Virus record (IMG/VR): IMGVR_UViG_3300032282_002974
Coordinates: 1 to 22,111 of that record
Direction: 5' to 3' (one strand)
Source: a virus
DNA: 22,111 bases
A program made the translations under genes and the position numbers. Under the pieces are notes generated by a model. The model made no database searches, was not told where the DNA came from, and saw only the letters and a program-made list of their open reading frames with translations. The first letter of the stretch is position 1. The number at the start of each line of letters is the position of its first letter. Shown piece after piece: positions 21,513-22,111 of the stretch.

Positions 21513-22111
21513 ATGGCTTCTGTTAGCTTAATAAATTTGAACGTAAATAATGCGGAATTGTTTAAGGGATCAGTTAACGAAACTGGAGCCAACACCAAAT
21601 TATATTTGGCTTATGGTAAAGTAAATGAGTGGACAAACGATTTATCTCCACCCGCAGCAAATTCTTCTATAGCCGAAAGATACTCACTTTGGAATAATAT
21701 GATTGGCGGCAAAAAGCTTACAGGAAATGACATCCATCATGTTATTCCTCGTTATCAGTGGACAGCAAACACAAAATATACAGCATACGATCAACTTTCC
21801 ACAACCCTTTATGACGGCTCACATCCATTTTACATAGTCACATCAAATAATAATGTTTATAAGTGTTTAGCCAACAATTCTGGTGCAAATTCTACTGTTG
21901 AGCCATCATATGTTTCTACAAATATCGGCACAACATCAGATGGATATATTTGGAAATATATGTACACCCTTTCTGATTCGGAAAGATTAAGATTTACAAC
22001 CAGTTCTTATATTCCAGTAAAAACACTAACATCTGATGATAACTCACAACAATGGCAAGTTCAAGAAAATGCCGTAGATGGTGCAATCTATTACATTCGA
22101 GTTGTCAATGG
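21513..22111 (+). CDS. 8: Baseplate wedge subunit gp8-like (3' end beyond window)
   Basis: The first 199 codons are visible (T4 gp8 is 334 aa). Family features: RYSLWNNMIGGKKLTGNDIHHVIPRYQWTANTKYTAYDQ (~58-95), then FYIVTSNNNVYKCLANNSGANSTVEPS, and GYIWKYMYTLSDSERLRFTTSSYIPV. T4 gp8 carries matching 'YKC...N.GA.ST..P' and 'DGY.WKYMYT' stretches. gp8 is a dimeric wedge protein that binds gp7 and gp10. The upstream ATG at 21501 stops after three codons, so 21513 is the start; its SD is weak (GGAT). It has its own late promoter. The position after gp6 and the gp7-like gene repeats the T4 order 6-7-8. Confidence 0.88.
   Translation, partial: MASVSLINLNVNNAELFKGSVNETGANTKLYLAYGKVNEWTNDLSPPAANSSIAERYSLWNNMIGGKKLTGNDIHHVIPRYQWTANTKYTAYDQLSTTLYDGSHPFYIVTSNNNVYKCLANNSGANSTVEPSYVSTNIGTTSDGYIWKYMYTLSDSERLRFTTSSYIPVKTLTSDDNSQQWQVQENAVDGAIYYIRVVN

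Noticed and set aside
1-22111. tRNA genes, CRISPR arrays, IS elements, integrase or att sites
   Set aside because: No cloverleaf, regularly spaced repeats, transposase or terminal inverted repeats were seen; the window is nearly all coding.

Overview
The window is AT-rich and almost wholly coding. It carries the baseplate, tail-hub and tail-fibre region of a T4-related contractile-tailed phage (myovirus, probably a distant T4-like or marine/freshwater type). The evidence is a run of proteins readable as relatives of T4 gp4, gp26, a tube-fold protein (gp54/gp19), gp48, gp53, gp27, gp5, gp5.4 (PAAR), gp25, gp6, a gp7-like wedge protein and gp8. Perfect copies of the T4 late-promoter box TATAAATA also sit just upstream of three genes or operons. 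No bacterial genes, tRNAs, integrase, IS element or CRISPR array are visible. The host cannot be told from this sequence.

Layout. Bases 1-65 are the acidic C-terminus of an unidentified plus-strand gene, followed by a strong intrinsic terminator (95-123). From 122 to 4940 a compact leftward operon runs, in transcription order: gp4-like head-completion nuclease, a 164-aa protein of unknown function, a tail-tube-fold protein, a gp26-like zinc-motif hub/tail-assembly protein, a 67-aa ORF, and a 742-aa virion-associated protein. The last one has two apparent peptidoglycan-hydrolase domains and a tape-measure-like C-terminal motif. From 4977 to the right edge everything runs rightward: gp48-like tube cap, gp53-like wedge, gp27-like hub, a gp5 split into two genes (OB fold; beta-helix needle), PAAR tip, then a roughly 6.4-kb adhesin/tail-fibre cassette (10387-16817), then gp25, gp6, gp7-like and gp8-like wedge proteins. 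The last gene runs off the window.

How the parts fit. The plus-strand genes make the hub (gp27/gp5/needle/PAAR), the tube cap (gp48) and the wedges (53, 25, 6, 7, 8). The cassette between them supplies fibre and receptor-binding proteins: fibre proteins with a shared N-terminal module, LamG domains and a glycine-rich tip. Most genes overlap by 1-4 nt (TAATG or ATGA), so translation is probably coupled.

Most notable observations. (1) A perfectly phased T_TTT_TTT slippery run lies immediately before the stop of the gp26-like gene and would fuse it to the 67-aa ORF, which has no Shine-Dalgarno. This resembles the lambda G/GT tail-chaperone arrangement and is, to my knowledge, not described for T4-type phages. 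(2) gp5 is genetically split and has no lysozyme domain, while cell-wall-degrading domains appear in the 742-aa protein encoded just after that frameshift pair. (3) Related beta-repeat modules occur in adjacent wedge proteins, and related N-terminal modules in the fibre genes.
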